Assembly (NCBI GenBank): GCA_030828505.1
Contig: JAURCJ010000004.1
Location: 55,694-119,693 of the forward strand
DNA: 64,000 nucleotides
Direction: 5' to 3'
Source: Alphaproteobacteria bacterium
GTDB taxonomy: Bacteria > Pseudomonadota > Alphaproteobacteria > TMED109
Numbering within the stretch: the first letter of the stretch is position 1; each line of letters opens with the position of its first letter. The notes under the pieces were generated by a model. It worked only from the letters and a program-made list of their open reading frames with translations, was not told the DNA's origin and searched no databases. Both the position numbers and the translations under genes were made by a program. Of the stretch, positions 1 to 8,538 are shown one piece after another.

Positions 1-746
1 CAAAACCAAGCAGAAATAGGCTTAGGCTTAACGTTATTTCTTTCTTCTTTATATATACATAGAGCATAATCAATCATTGATGATTTAATAATTGCATTTG
101 ATAAAACGGAAATTGGAAAATCTCCATTTTTAATTTCAGCATTATTTAAATTTAAATCATGGATAAAATGAGGTCTATATTCTGGTTTTACTAAAACTTT
201 GTCTTCTATTAAAGTTTTAATATCAGCACAATCAACAATAGCATCAAATACTAAACCAAGTTGATCATTTTGATTGCCTGTCCTTCTTTCAGGAGATGCC
301 GTTAGTCCCATTATATGACTAGTCTTCTTACCTTTTTCATCAAAAATATCTAATACTCTCTGATATGCTGACCCTATAGGAGAAACTCTATGAGCCTCAT
401 CAATAATTATTAAATCTACTTCAGGAATTAGTGAAGCAATAGCATATTTTGATCTTAGGTTTGTCGATAATATAATATCAGCTTCGCCAAAATATTTTAT
501 ATCATCTGATATTCCAAGTTTACGTACCTTATGATTTATTTTTAATTCTCGTTCAAGTTGTTCTAATAGAACTATCCTATGACACAAAACCAATATTTTT
601 TTATCTGTATAAAATTTTTTTATTATTTCACTAGCTAATACAGTTTTTCCTGCCCCTGTAGGAGCTTTTAAAATAAATTTTTTATGAGTTTTTCTGATTT
701 CATCGTATTTATCTATTATCTCCGACTGCCACTTACGTAAAATCAT
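1..746 (-). CDS. DEAH-box superfamily 2 helicase, C-terminal part missing
   Basis: About 248 codons run off the left edge of the window, so only the N-terminal helicase lobe is present. The ATG is at 746. Visible motifs are an early Q-like stretch (RKWQSEII), Walker A APTGAGKT at residues 28-35, the motif II box DEAH at about 116-119, and motif III LTASP at about 148-152. This is the layout of the SSL2/RAD25-like group of DEAD/DEAH helicases, which use ATP to unwind nucleic acids. The second RecA lobe and any C-terminal nuclease or accessory domain cannot be seen. Restriction-like, repair or phage-like roles all remain possible. There is no partner gene in view on this side. Confidence 0.88.
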   Translation of the reverse strand, partial: MILRKWQSEIIDKYDEIRKTHKKFILKAPTGAGKTVLASEIIKKFYTDKKILVLCHRIVLLEQLERELKINHKVRKLGISDDIKYFGEADIILSTNLRSKYAIASLIPEVDLIIIDEAHRVSPIGSAYQRVLDIFDEKGKKTSHIMGLTASPERRTGNQNDQLGLVFDAIVDCADIKTLIEDKVLVKPEYRPHFIHDLNLNNAEIKNGDFPISVLSNAIIKSSMIDYALCIYKEERNNVKPKPISAWF

Positions 747-915
747 AAAACATTAACCTATTATAGAATATATTACTTTTTAGCATTCCTGCTATGCAAA
801 ATTATAATATATATTATGTTTAAATTTTTACTACTTATTTTTATATTTTTATTGTTGAAATTGAAATAAATGAATTTATTCTTTTTTATTAAAACTATTA
901 TTGTAGGTGTAATAT

Positions 916-1782
916 ATGACAATTGCTAAAAGAAAGTTTGGAAATACAGGCCACTTAAGTTCTGCGGTAATATTTGGAGCTGCTGCTTTATGGAATGAGA
1001 CACAATCAACTTCAGATAGAATTTTAGATTTGTTACTAGAGTATGAAATTAATCATATTGATGTAGCTGCGGCTTATGGAAATGCAGAATTACGTTTAGG
1101 GCCATGGATGCTTAATCATCGTAAATATTTTTTTCTTGCCACTAAAACTAACGAAAGAACTTATAAAGGCGCAAAGGAATCCATTATGCGCTCATTAGAT
1201 CTCCTCAAAACAGATCATATTGATTTAATGCAATTACATGGTTTAACTAATCCTATAGAATGGGACCAAGCTATGGGAGAAAACGGAGCTCTAGAAGCGC
1301 TAATAGAAGCTAAATCAGAAGGTTTAGTAAAATTTATTGGTGTAACTGGGCATGGCTGGACAGTTGCAGCTATGCATCAGAAGAGTTTAGAACGTTATCA
1401 TTTTGACTCTATACTTCTTCCATGGAATTGGTTTATGGCAAATTATAGAAATTACCCTAGAGATTTTCACAATATTTTAAATATATGCGCTAATAGAAAT
1501 ATTGCTGTTCAAACTATTAAAGCTGTTGCTAGAGGACCGTATGCAGCAGGTATGAAAAAAGTTTATACGCCCTGGTACCAACCTTTAGATGACAAATATA
1601 GTATTCAAAAATCGGTAGATTGGGTATTAAGCTATAAAGATGTTTTTTTAAATTCATTAGGGGATGTAAATATACTTCCTTTAGTTTTAGAAGCGGCGAG
1701 TAATATGGGGGAACGCCCATCTAATAAAGAGATGAATGATATGGCGGACAAAATGGGTTTAGCATCAATATTTGGAGTTTAA
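916..1782 (+). CDS. Aldo/keto reductase family oxidoreductase
   Basis: A 288-residue protein of the aldo/keto reductase fold, which normally reduces carbonyl compounds with NADPH in the cytosol. The catalytic tetrad can be traced: Asp49 and Tyr54 in the HIDVAAAYG segment, Lys77 in LATKT, and His108 in MQLHG. It is somewhat shorter than the usual 310-340 residues, and the C-terminal cofactor-binding part (SNKEMNDMA) is degenerate. The gene stands alone, ending one base before the 3' end of a tRNA gene on the opposite strand. The physiological substrate cannot be read from the sequence. Confidence 0.85.
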   Translation: MTIAKRKFGNTGHLSSAVIFGAAALWNETQSTSDRILDLLLEYEINHIDVAAAYGNAELRLGPWMLNHRKYFFLATKTNERTYKGAKESIMRSLDLLKTDHIDLMQLHGLTNPIEWDQAMGENGALEALIEAKSEGLVKFIGVTGHGWTVAAMHQKSLERYHFDSILLPWNWFMANYRNYPRDFHNILNICANRNIAVQTIKAVARGPYAAGMKKVYTPWYQPLDDKYSIQKSVDWVLSYKDVFLNSLGDVNILPLVLEAASNMGERPSNKEMNDMADKMGLASIFGV

Positions 1783-1859
1783 TGGCGCGCCCGAGAGGAT
1801 TCGAACCCCTGACCCTCTGATCCGTAATCAGATACTCTATCCAGCTGAGCTACGGGCGC
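1783..1859 (-). tRNA. tRNA-Arg (anticodon ACG)
   Basis: The minus strand folds as a complete 77-nt tRNA: acceptor GCGCCCG pairs with CGGGCGC, the T arm contains GGTTCGAATCC, and the encoded CCA is present. The anticodon loop TTACGGA gives ACG, which reads CGN arginine codons after A34-to-I editing. Its 3' end abuts the stop codon of the convergent aldo/keto reductase gene. Confidence 0.96.
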
Positions 1860-1873
1860 AATAATTAAAGTAA

Positions 1874-2728
1874 TTATAGTTTGATATTATCTATCAATCT
1901 TACTTCATCAATATATACAGCTATGAATAATCTTGCATTAGATTTATCATTATTACTTGTATTTTCTAAATTATGACTATTTCTAATTTCTATATAATCT
2001 ATTTTATCTATCCCTGCATTGCCTAAATTTTTTTTAATCGAAGATATTGTTTCACTAATGTCAATATTATAAAAATTTTTTGCGGCCTCATTCATTACTA
2101 AGTTAATATTATTAGCTATATCGACTTGTTTAGAACTTAAATATTGGTTTCTTGACGATATCGCTAATCCATTACTATCTCTTACAGTATTGACTGGAAT
2201 AATTTGACATGGAATATCTAGGTCCCTCACTAATGAAGTTATTATTAGTAATTGTTGATAATCTTTTTCCCCAAAAATTGCATAATCAGCTCCAGACTGA
2301 AGTAGTAACTTGGCAACTACTGTCGCCACTCCTTGAAAATGATTTTTTCTTTCTTTGCCGCATAATACTGAACTTAGTTTTGGAACATTTATAGTTAAAT
2401 CAAAACCGTCTGGATAGATAGTTTCAGTTGAGGGAATATATACTATATCACAGCCTTTATCTTCCAAACGTTTAATATCTTCTATTTCTGATTTTGGATA
2501 TTTGTCTAGGTCTTCATTAGCTCCAAATTGCATAGGGTTTACAAAAATTGTAGCCAAAACAATATTGGCATTTCTTTTTGCCTCAATTACTAATGCTTCA
2601 TGTCCTTCGTGGATAGCACCCATAGTTGGAACTATTGCTAGCGAAGCTGCAGTATTTAATGGACCATTTCTGTGACGCGCAATTGCAGAATGTAAGCCTC
2701 TTAAATCTCTAATAACTTCTATGCTCAT
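1874..2728 (-). CDS. panC: Pantothenate synthetase (pantoate-beta-alanine ligase)
   Basis: PanC joins pantoate to beta-alanine using ATP, the last step of pantothenate (vitamin B5) and so CoA supply. At 284 residues it has the normal length. The nucleotide-binding signature PTMGAIHEGH lies at residues 34-43, followed by FVNPMQF, by FGEKDYQQL near residue 152, and by the SRNQYLS motif. panB is not adjacent; the gene seems monocistronic and is divergent from the ggt gene, with about 100 bases between them that must hold both promoters. The ATG at 2728 puts the first strand IEVIRDL where expected. Confidence 0.97.
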   Translation of the reverse strand: MSIEVIRDLRGLHSAIARHRNGPLNTAASLAIVPTMGAIHEGHEALVIEAKRNANIVLATIFVNPMQFGANEDLDKYPKSEIEDIKRLEDKGCDIVYIPSTETIYPDGFDLTINVPKLSSVLCGKERKNHFQGVATVVAKLLLQSGADYAIFGEKDYQQLLIITSLVRDLDIPCQIIPVNTVRDSNGLAISSRNQYLSSKQVDIANNINLVMNEAAKNFYNIDISETISSIKKNLGNAGIDKIDYIEIRNSHNLENTSNNDKSNARLFIAVYIDEVRLIDNIKL

Positions 2729-2831
2729 GATATCTCACCATAAAAAATCATTTAATAAATTCTTAATTTATCGTATTCTAATAAAGTGATTATTTGCACT
2801 AAGCAAGAAATTTTTTGATACGAGATAAAAT

Positions 2832-4595
2832 ATGGCATATAAAATAATAATTGCTTGGCTTATAAGCATAATAGTTTTATCAAAATCTGCTATAGCTATG
2901 GATGAAACAGATGGTTTTAAAGCAGCACCTGAAGGTTCTATTAGTAACCTTGGTAAGTCCAAAATTAATATAGCAAATAATTATATGGTTGTTACGGCAG
3001 ATTATAGAGCTACTGAATCCGCTATAAGAATTTTAGAGCTTGGAGGCAGTGCAATTGATGCCGCTATATCTGCGCAAATGGTATTAAATTTAGTTGAGCC
3101 CCAATCTTCAGGTATTGGGGGTGGTGCATTTATATTATATTATGATGCTCATTCTAAGAGTTTAGAGGCTTGGGATGGAAGAGAGAAAGCGCCTGTAAAT
3201 TATTCTCAAGATATTTTTTTAAATTCTGATGGTAAAAAGAAAGGTTTTATTGAAGCGGTTTCAGGAGGTCTAGCTGTAGGTGTTCCCTCTTTAGTCTCTA
3301 CTATTGAAAGAGTGCACAATAAGCATGGTAAATTACCATGGAACTCTCTTTTTAAGGATGCAATTAATTACGCTGAAAATGGATTTATAATTGGTAAACG
3401 ATTGGAAAAGCTTGTAGCTAGAGCTCCACATTTAAAAAATCAAAAATATGCTAAAGACTATTTTGAATTGGATAAGGGCGGATTAAAAGCAGGCATTTTA
3501 AAGACTAATCATGAATTTGGAGCAAGTCTTAGAGCTATAAAAGACGAAGGATCCAAAGCATTATTAAAAGGACAATTAGCAAATAATATATTATCTACGG
3601 TAGTTAATCACACTATGAATCCTGGAAGACTGGTTGAAGAAGACTTTAATTTAGTAAATCCAAAACTTACAGAACCTGTTTGCGGTAATTATCGAACCTG
3701 GAAAGTTTGTGGTATGGGCCCACCAAGTTCAGGAGGAATTACAGTTTTACAAATTTTAGGTATATTAAATAATTTTAATTTGAGTAATAATTCTGTAGAC
3801 AATACGACTGTTTGGCACCTATTTTTAGAGGCTTCAAAATTAGCATATACGGATAGAGGTTATTACATAGCAGATAATGACTTTGTTAATGTCCCAATAA
3901 AAAAATTATTAGATCAAAAATATTTAAAAGAAAGGTCATTGCTAATCAAATATAATGATACGATAAAAAACCCGCAAAAAGGCGATTTTAAAAATAATGA
4001 AGCAAGTTTTTTGGGACAAGATATAACTAGTGAGAAGTCTTCTACTACGCACATTTCCATTATTGATAGCAGCGGAAACGGTATAGCTCTTACTTCTTCA
4101 ATAGAGTTTATGTTCGGAAGTGGTTTAATGACATCAGGTTTTTTATTAAACAATCAGATGACTGATTTTTCATTTTATCCAAGAGATAAAAATGGCCATT
4201 TAATTGCTAATCGCCCTGAAGGAAAAAAGAAACCCCGTTCTTCTATGTCGCCTACATTTGTTTTTGACTCAAAGGGTGATTTAAGAATGGTTTTAGGCTC
4301 TCCAGGTGGGTCTCAAATTATTTGTTATGTTGCTGCATCATTGGTAAGATTGATAGACTTAAATATATCTCCAGAAAATATTACACAGTTACCAAATGTG
4401 TGTAATAGAGGATTTAAATCGTTTGTTGAAAAAGGAGAAAAAGGTGATATTCTATCTGATGAACTTATAAAATTAGGTCATGCAGTTAAAAGAAAAGACA
4501 TGACAAGTGGTTTGCATATTATATATAAAGACTCTAAAGGCTATTTTCATGGTGTTGCCGATCAGAGGAGAGAGGGCACGGCTAAGGGAAACTAA
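2832..4595 (+). CDS. ggt: Gamma-glutamyltransferase (gamma-glutamyltranspeptidase)
   Basis: An exported Ntn-hydrolase of 587 residues that cleaves gamma-glutamyl bonds, for example in glutathione, and transfers the glutamyl group. A signal peptide with a hydrophobic core and an SAIA-type cleavage site covers residues 1-22. The large-subunit part contains the GGNA-like and SSGIGGGAF segments. Autocleavage should occur before Thr405 in the SSTTHISIID motif, making Thr405 the N-terminal nucleophile of the small subunit. The SPGGS oxyanion segment follows. It starts a same-strand run with the PhyH-type and DRL-type genes (16 and 20 bases between genes). It may supply amino acids from periplasmic peptides; a link to the next genes is only inferred. 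Confidence 0.93.
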   Translation: MAYKIIIAWLISIIVLSKSAIAMDETDGFKAAPEGSISNLGKSKINIANNYMVVTADYRATESAIRILELGGSAIDAAISAQMVLNLVEPQSSGIGGGAFILYYDAHSKSLEAWDGREKAPVNYSQDIFLNSDGKKKGFIEAVSGGLAVGVPSLVSTIERVHNKHGKLPWNSLFKDAINYAENGFIIGKRLEKLVARAPHLKNQKYAKDYFELDKGGLKAGILKTNHEFGASLRAIKDEGSKALLKGQLANNILSTVVNHTMNPGRLVEEDFNLVNPKLTEPVCGNYRTWKVCGMGPPSSGGITVLQILGILNNFNLSNNSVDNTTVWHLFLEASKLAYTDRGYYIADNDFVNVPIKKLLDQKYLKERSLLIKYNDTIKNPQKGDFKNNEASFLGQDITSEKSSTTHISIIDSSGNGIALTSSIEFMFGSGLMTSGFLLNNQMTDFSFYPRDKNGHLIANRPEGKKKPRSSMSPTFVFDSKGDLRMVLGSPGGSQIICYVAASLVRLIDLNISPENITQLPNVCNRGFKSFVEKGEKGDILSDELIKLGHAVKRKDMTSGLHIIYKDSKGYFHGVADQRREGTAKGN

Positions 4596-4611
4596 ATAAG
4601 ATGAGGAAAGT

Positions 4612-5382
4612 ATGAAATTAACAAATGAACAAATAAATTCTTTTAAAGAGTTGGGGTATGTATTTCTAGAGAATGTTTTTGACACAATAGAAATAGATAA
4701 AATGAATAAAGAACTACCTAGACTTTATAATTTAGACAAGGAACAAATTCAGCGTGAGAAAGATGGTAAAGCTGTGAGAACTGTCTTTGCTGCACACGAG
4801 TTAAGTGAAGTTTTTTCTAACCTTTCTAGGCATCCTAGGATTGTTGAGCCCGCTAAACAACTTTTAGGTGGAGATGTATATATTCATCAATTTAAAGTAA
4901 ACGGAAAAGAAGCTTTTGATGGAGATCTTTGGCAGTGGCATCAAGATTATGGAACATGGAAAAATGATGATGGAATGCCAGAGGGTTTAGCTCTTAATGT
5001 GGGATTATTTTTGGATGACGTTACGCAATTTAATGGGCCATTAAATTTTATTCCTAGGTCTCATAGAGATGGATATATAGAAGCAAATCATGATATAACC
5101 ACAACTTCTTATCCTTTGTGGACTATTAATAATGAGACTATTTCTAAATTAGTAGAAAAAGGTGGAATAGTTGCACCTCAAGGCAAAGCTGGTTCGATGA
5201 TATTATTTGATTCTACTTTAGTACATGGATCACCATCTAATATGTCTCCATGGAGCAGAACTATAGTCTATATCTCTTTAAATAGAACCAGTAATTGTAT
5301 AACTAAATTTAATAGACCAGAATATAAAGCACATAGAGATTTTACGCCTATTACTTGTGTGGATGATTCTTGTTTAAGATAA
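4612..5382 (+). CDS. Phytanoyl-CoA dioxygenase (PhyH) family Fe(II)/2-oxoglutarate oxygenase
   Basis: A 256-residue non-haem iron, 2-oxoglutarate-dependent hydroxylase. Iron ligands are His110 and Asp112 in the QWHQDYGTW motif and His205 in VHGS; Arg216 is the likely 2-oxoglutarate anchor. The segment around 108-122 (WHQDYGTW..DDGMP) aligns with the signature region of ectoine hydroxylase EctD, whose usual form is WHSDFETWH. The changed residues argue against ectoine as substrate, and no ectABC genes are nearby. A good Shine-Dalgarno (GAGGAAAG) precedes the ATG. It sits 16 bases after ggt and 20 before the DRL-type gene, so it is probably co-transcribed. Substrate unknown. Confidence 0.9.
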   Translation: MKLTNEQINSFKELGYVFLENVFDTIEIDKMNKELPRLYNLDKEQIQREKDGKAVRTVFAAHELSEVFSNLSRHPRIVEPAKQLLGGDVYIHQFKVNGKEAFDGDLWQWHQDYGTWKNDDGMPEGLALNVGLFLDDVTQFNGPLNFIPRSHRDGYIEANHDITTTSYPLWTINNETISKLVEKGGIVAPQGKAGSMILFDSTLVHGSPSNMSPWSRTIVYISLNRTSNCITKFNRPEYKAHRDFTPITCVDDSCLR

Positions 5383-5402
5383 TATAGAATAATAAAATTT
5401 AA

Positions 5403-6758
5403 ATGAATCTAGATTTAACTGATCGATTAATTAAAAAACAAGAAGAAGGAAAATTATTTCGTATAGGAGTAATAGGTTTAGGTAAGTTTGCTACCATGTT
5501 TCTTTCACAGGCGAAAAATACACCTGGAATTGCAATTACTGCAATAGCGGATTTAGATTATAAAAAAGCAGAAGCTTCTTTAAGAACTGCAGGTTATGAG
5601 CAAGATTTAAATACATCTGGATATAATGATGCTCAAGTATTAAATCAGATATGGTATACAGACTCGGGTTTAAAGCTAGCTGAATGTGATCAATTAGACC
5701 TTGTAATCGAAGCCACAGGTAATCCAGAGGCTGCAGTAGACCACTGTCTTTCTGCGTTTAAGGCTAAGTCACATGTCGTTTTAGTAACAGTTGAAGCTGA
5801 TATATTATGCGGGCCTGCAATTATAAAAAAAGCTAATGAAGCCGAAGTTATTTGTTCTATGGCTTATGGAGATCAACCTGCTTTAATTTGTGAATTAATT
5901 GATAGAATAAAAAGCTCGGGCTTCGAAGTTGTTTGTGCAGGAAAGGGTACAAAGTATTTACCTATATACCATAAAAGTACTCCATCAACAGTTTGGGATT
6001 ATTATGGTTTAACTGAGCAAGAAGCAAATGCTGGAGGACTAAACCCTAAAATGTTTAATTCTTTTTTAGATGGCACTAAGTCTGCAATAGAAATGGGTGC
6101 TTTAGCTAATGCTACTGGGTTAACTGTCCCAGATGATGGATTACTTTTCCCACCTGTAGGAACGTCTTCTCTTTCAAAAATTTTAAAACCGAAAGAATCT
6201 GGAGGAGTTCTATCTAGTTCAGGATCTGTTGAGGTAGTGTCATCTCTAAATAGAGATGGTACAGAAATACCAGATAATTTGCGATGGGGAGTATTTGTTG
6301 TTTTTAAATCTAATTCTAAATATACGGAGCAATGCTTTAGAGAATATGGAGTTCCAGTGGACGAAAGCGGAGAATTTGCCTCTTTATGGAGACCAATTCA
6401 TTTAATAGGTTCTGAATTAGGTTTTAGTGTTGCTACAGCTTTACTGGATAACAGGTCTACGGGATCAACCAAAGAGTTTACTGGTGATGCCGTATCTGTT
6501 GCAAAAAGAAATTTAAAAGCGGGAGAATTTTTGGATGGCGAAGGGGGAACGACAGTATGGGGAAAACTAATCCCAGCCTCCAAATCTATTTCTTTAAACG
6601 CTTTACCTATAGGTTTAGCCCATAACGTTAAACTTATAAATGACGTACCGGAAGGACAAGTGGTCTCTCAAAAAGATATAAGTTCTATTAAAGTATCTAA
6701 TGCCTATACATTAAGAAAAGAAATGGAAGCTGATTTTATAGAAAGTCATAAAAATTGA
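5403..6758 (+). CDS. DRL-like NAD(P)-binding oxidoreductase with C-terminal SAF domain
   Basis: A 451-residue protein of the predicted homoserine dehydrogenase plus SAF group (COG4091 type). The Rossmann fingerprint IGVIGLGKFA is at residues 21-30; the middle carries the family segment FLDGTKSAIEM; the C-terminus, after about residue 350, is a SAF domain (AKRNLKAGEFLDGEGG). The family includes Brucella DRL, an alternative 1-deoxy-xylulose-5-phosphate reductoisomerase of the MEP isoprenoid route. Other members act in sugar-acid metabolism, so that function is only a possibility here. The stop codon overlaps the start of the next gene by four bases (TTGA), implying translational coupling to the double beta-helix protein. 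Confidence 0.8.
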   Translation: MNLDLTDRLIKKQEEGKLFRIGVIGLGKFATMFLSQAKNTPGIAITAIADLDYKKAEASLRTAGYEQDLNTSGYNDAQVLNQIWYTDSGLKLAECDQLDLVIEATGNPEAAVDHCLSAFKAKSHVVLVTVEADILCGPAIIKKANEAEVICSMAYGDQPALICELIDRIKSSGFEVVCAGKGTKYLPIYHKSTPSTVWDYYGLTEQEANAGGLNPKMFNSFLDGTKSAIEMGALANATGLTVPDDGLLFPPVGTSSLSKILKPKESGGVLSSSGSVEVVSSLNRDGTEIPDNLRWGVFVVFKSNSKYTEQCFREYGVPVDESGEFASLWRPIHLIGSELGFSVATALLDNRSTGSTKEFTGDAVSVAKRNLKAGEFLDGEGGTTVWGKLIPASKSISLNALPIGLAHNVKLINDVPEGQVVSQKDISSIKVSNAYTLRKEMEADFIESHKN

Positions 6759-7849
6759 AATTTGACTTAATTCCTTACAAAGGTTTTTTTCCTAAAATAG
6801 GAAAAGATGTGGTTGGAGCGAGTACTTCAACTGTGATTGGAAACACAGTATTAGGCTCAGAGTGTATTCTTAAAGATAGAGTTGTCTTGAGAGGCGATGG
6901 AGCAGAAATAATTGCTGGCAAAGAAGTTGTATTTTTAGATAGAAGCACTGTACATGTAGCTAGCGATTTAATGGGCTCATATATTGGCGATGGCTCAATT
7001 ATTGGCAGGTTTTCTCTTGTTCACGCCTGTAAAATAGGAAAATCTGTAATTCTCGGAGATCAAGCCATTGTTATGGATGGGTCTGAAGTAGGTGATAATT
7101 GTATTATTGCTGCAAATTCTTTAATACCTCCTGGAAAAACTTTTCCTAATAATTCAATAATATCAGGTGCACCAGCTAAAATAATTGGAACAACTGAAAA
7201 TAAAAGTTTTAGAAAATACAGATTTGAAATTTTAAATAATGAGTATTTACTTGATAGCATTGTTAGAAGTAACGCAGAAGGAGATGACCCATTGGCAGAG
7301 CTTGGTTTAGATCCATGGGTAAATTATAAAGTGGGATTAGAGAGAATTAGTTCTAGAGCATTTGTTGCTCCTGATGCAATTATAAGAGGAGATGTTACTG
7401 TAAAAGATAAAGCTAGTTTATGGTTTGCTACAATTATTTCTTCATTGCCTGGAGGAAATATTTTTATAGGAGAAGGCTCTAACATTCAAGATAATACTAT
7501 AATTGATGTAGGAGAAAATTCTCTGGTTATAGGTAAAAAAGTCACGGTAGGACATAATGTAAGGTTAGGGGCATGCACTATAGGGGATAACTGCTTAATT
7601 GGGATGGGATGCACTATTGAGGATGATGCTATAATTGAAGAAGATGCTTTTGTTGGTGCTCGTGCAATTGTTAAAGCAGGAACTGTAGTAAAGGCTAATA
7701 CGATATTTGCAGGTAGGCCAGCTAATTATTTTAGAGATGTAAAAGATGAGGAAGCTAATTTTTTTAAGATGGGTCAAAAAATATACGAGGGGTTTGCAGA
7801 AGATTATATTAAAGAACTGGGTCCATATAAAGCACAGGATAAAAATTAA
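6755..7849 (+). CDS. Fused double gamma-carbonic-anhydrase-like left-handed beta-helix protein
   Basis: A 364-residue protein with two hexapeptide-repeat (left-handed beta-helix) domains, about residues 15-145 and 185-345, joined by a roughly 40-residue linker. The start is TTG, overlapping the previous stop. Each half resembles a gamma-class carbonic anhydrase but each is incomplete. The N-half has the LRGD loop (Arg46, Asp48) and His67 and His90 at the first and third zinc-ligand places, with Arg85 at the second. The C-half has the Gln245 motif NIQD and His267 at the second place, with Asp251 and Gly272 at the others. In known gamma enzymes the zinc is bound between two subunits (two His from one, one from the other), so the halves could complement each other. 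Catalysis is unproven; an acyl- or acetyltransferase-like role is the alternative. Confidence 0.78.
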   Translation: MKFDLIPYKGFFPKIGKDVVGASTSTVIGNTVLGSECILKDRVVLRGDGAEIIAGKEVVFLDRSTVHVASDLMGSYIGDGSIIGRFSLVHACKIGKSVILGDQAIVMDGSEVGDNCIIAANSLIPPGKTFPNNSIISGAPAKIIGTTENKSFRKYRFEILNNEYLLDSIVRSNAEGDDPLAELGLDPWVNYKVGLERISSRAFVAPDAIIRGDVTVKDKASLWFATIISSLPGGNIFIGEGSNIQDNTIIDVGENSLVIGKKVTVGHNVRLGACTIGDNCLIGMGCTIEDDAIIEEDAFVGARAIVKAGTVVKANTIFAGRPANYFRDVKDEEANFFKMGQKIYEGFAEDYIKELGPYKAQDKN

Positions 7850-8007
7850 TGTTATTTATGACGTTAATAAAATTATTAGTCATCGCAGCTGTTTTAATTA
7901 TATTGAGAATTCTTTTTCCTACATTAGTAAAAGGCTTTAAAAGAATATTATTTATTATAATCGTTTCTATGATAATTTTTGCAGTTGTTGTTATGTATGC
8001 ATCTTAA
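7849..8007 (+). CDS. Small two-helix membrane protein, function unknown
   Basis: A 52-codon reading frame whose ATG overlaps the stop of the double beta-helix gene by one base (TAATG), a typical translational-coupling junction. The product is almost entirely hydrophobic: one predicted helix at about residues 4-23, a short basic turn (VKGFKR), and a second helix at about 33-50. I do not recognise a family. The coupling suggests it is a real gene of the ggt-to-beta-helix run, perhaps a membrane anchor or accessory piece, but that is inference. Confidence 0.55.
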   Translation: MLFMTLIKLLVIAAVLIILRILFPTLVKGFKRILFIIIVSMIIFAVVVMYAS

Positions 8008-8154
8008 ATAGAATATATTCTTTCTTTATTTATATTTAATATCCAACTCTTATTTTTTTATAAAAATAAATCTCTATAAAAACTACATTTTTAATAGATA
8101 GAACCTTTATAAGAATAATTAAAATAAGGATTATTAAACTTATATGGAGGTAAA

Positions 8155-8313
8155 ATGGATAGTTCTGAAAATAAAGGTTTATTGGCAACATTTTTATTAT
8201 TAGTAGCCCTTTTCTTATTTGGATATTACGGGAAAGATCATCAGTCTGATAGTTCTTCAAATTTATTACATGTAGAGGATAACCAATTGTTAATTAATAA
8301 AGATAAAGAATAA
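8155..8313 (+). CDS. Small single-helix membrane protein, function unknown
   Basis: A 52-codon frame preceded by a strong Shine-Dalgarno (TGGAGGT, seven to eight bases before ATG). The N-terminus is short and polar, residues 9-25 form one hydrophobic helix (LLATFLLLVALFLF), and the rest is a polar, charged tail ending in KDKE. No family is recognised. The opposite strand also has an open frame here, but it lacks a comparable ribosome site. Confidence 0.55.
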   Translation: MDSSENKGLLATFLLLVALFLFGYYGKDHQSDSSSNLLHVEDNQLLINKDKE

Positions 8314-8349
8314 TAATAGAACAAAAATGTAATATGTGATCGGAGAATA

Positions 8350-8538
8350 ATGGTATTAGATATATTATATAAAATATGCTTAGTCCTAATATTTATTTTA
8401 GTGACTTTATGGTTTTTTTTACATTTATATCATATGGGATCATATCCTGAACCTGACTTCTCCTTTTATTATGAAGAACTTTCTCCGGTTACAGAAAATA
8501 TTATTGCCTATCAAAATGAAAGTAATATTAATAAGTAA
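8350..8538 (+). CDS. Small single-helix membrane protein, function unknown
   Basis: A 62-residue product with one hydrophobic segment at residues 5-27 and a polar, acidic C-terminal part (SYPEPDFSFYYEEL). A Shine-Dalgarno CGGAGAA lies just before the ATG. It follows the previous small gene by 36 bases and ends one base before the convergent nuclease gene. I do not recognise it. A third tiny membrane protein in a row suggests that the group is functional rather than chance. Confidence 0.55.
   Translation: MVLDILYKICLVLIFILVTLWFFLHLYHMGSYPEPDFSFYYEELSPVTENIIAYQNESNINK

Noticed and set aside
8036..8260. A 74-codon hydrophobic frame on the minus strand
   Set aside because: It overlaps the plus-strand small gene at 8155-8313, which has a strong Shine-Dalgarno, while this frame has none. 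AT-rich DNA gives hydrophobic chance frames easily.
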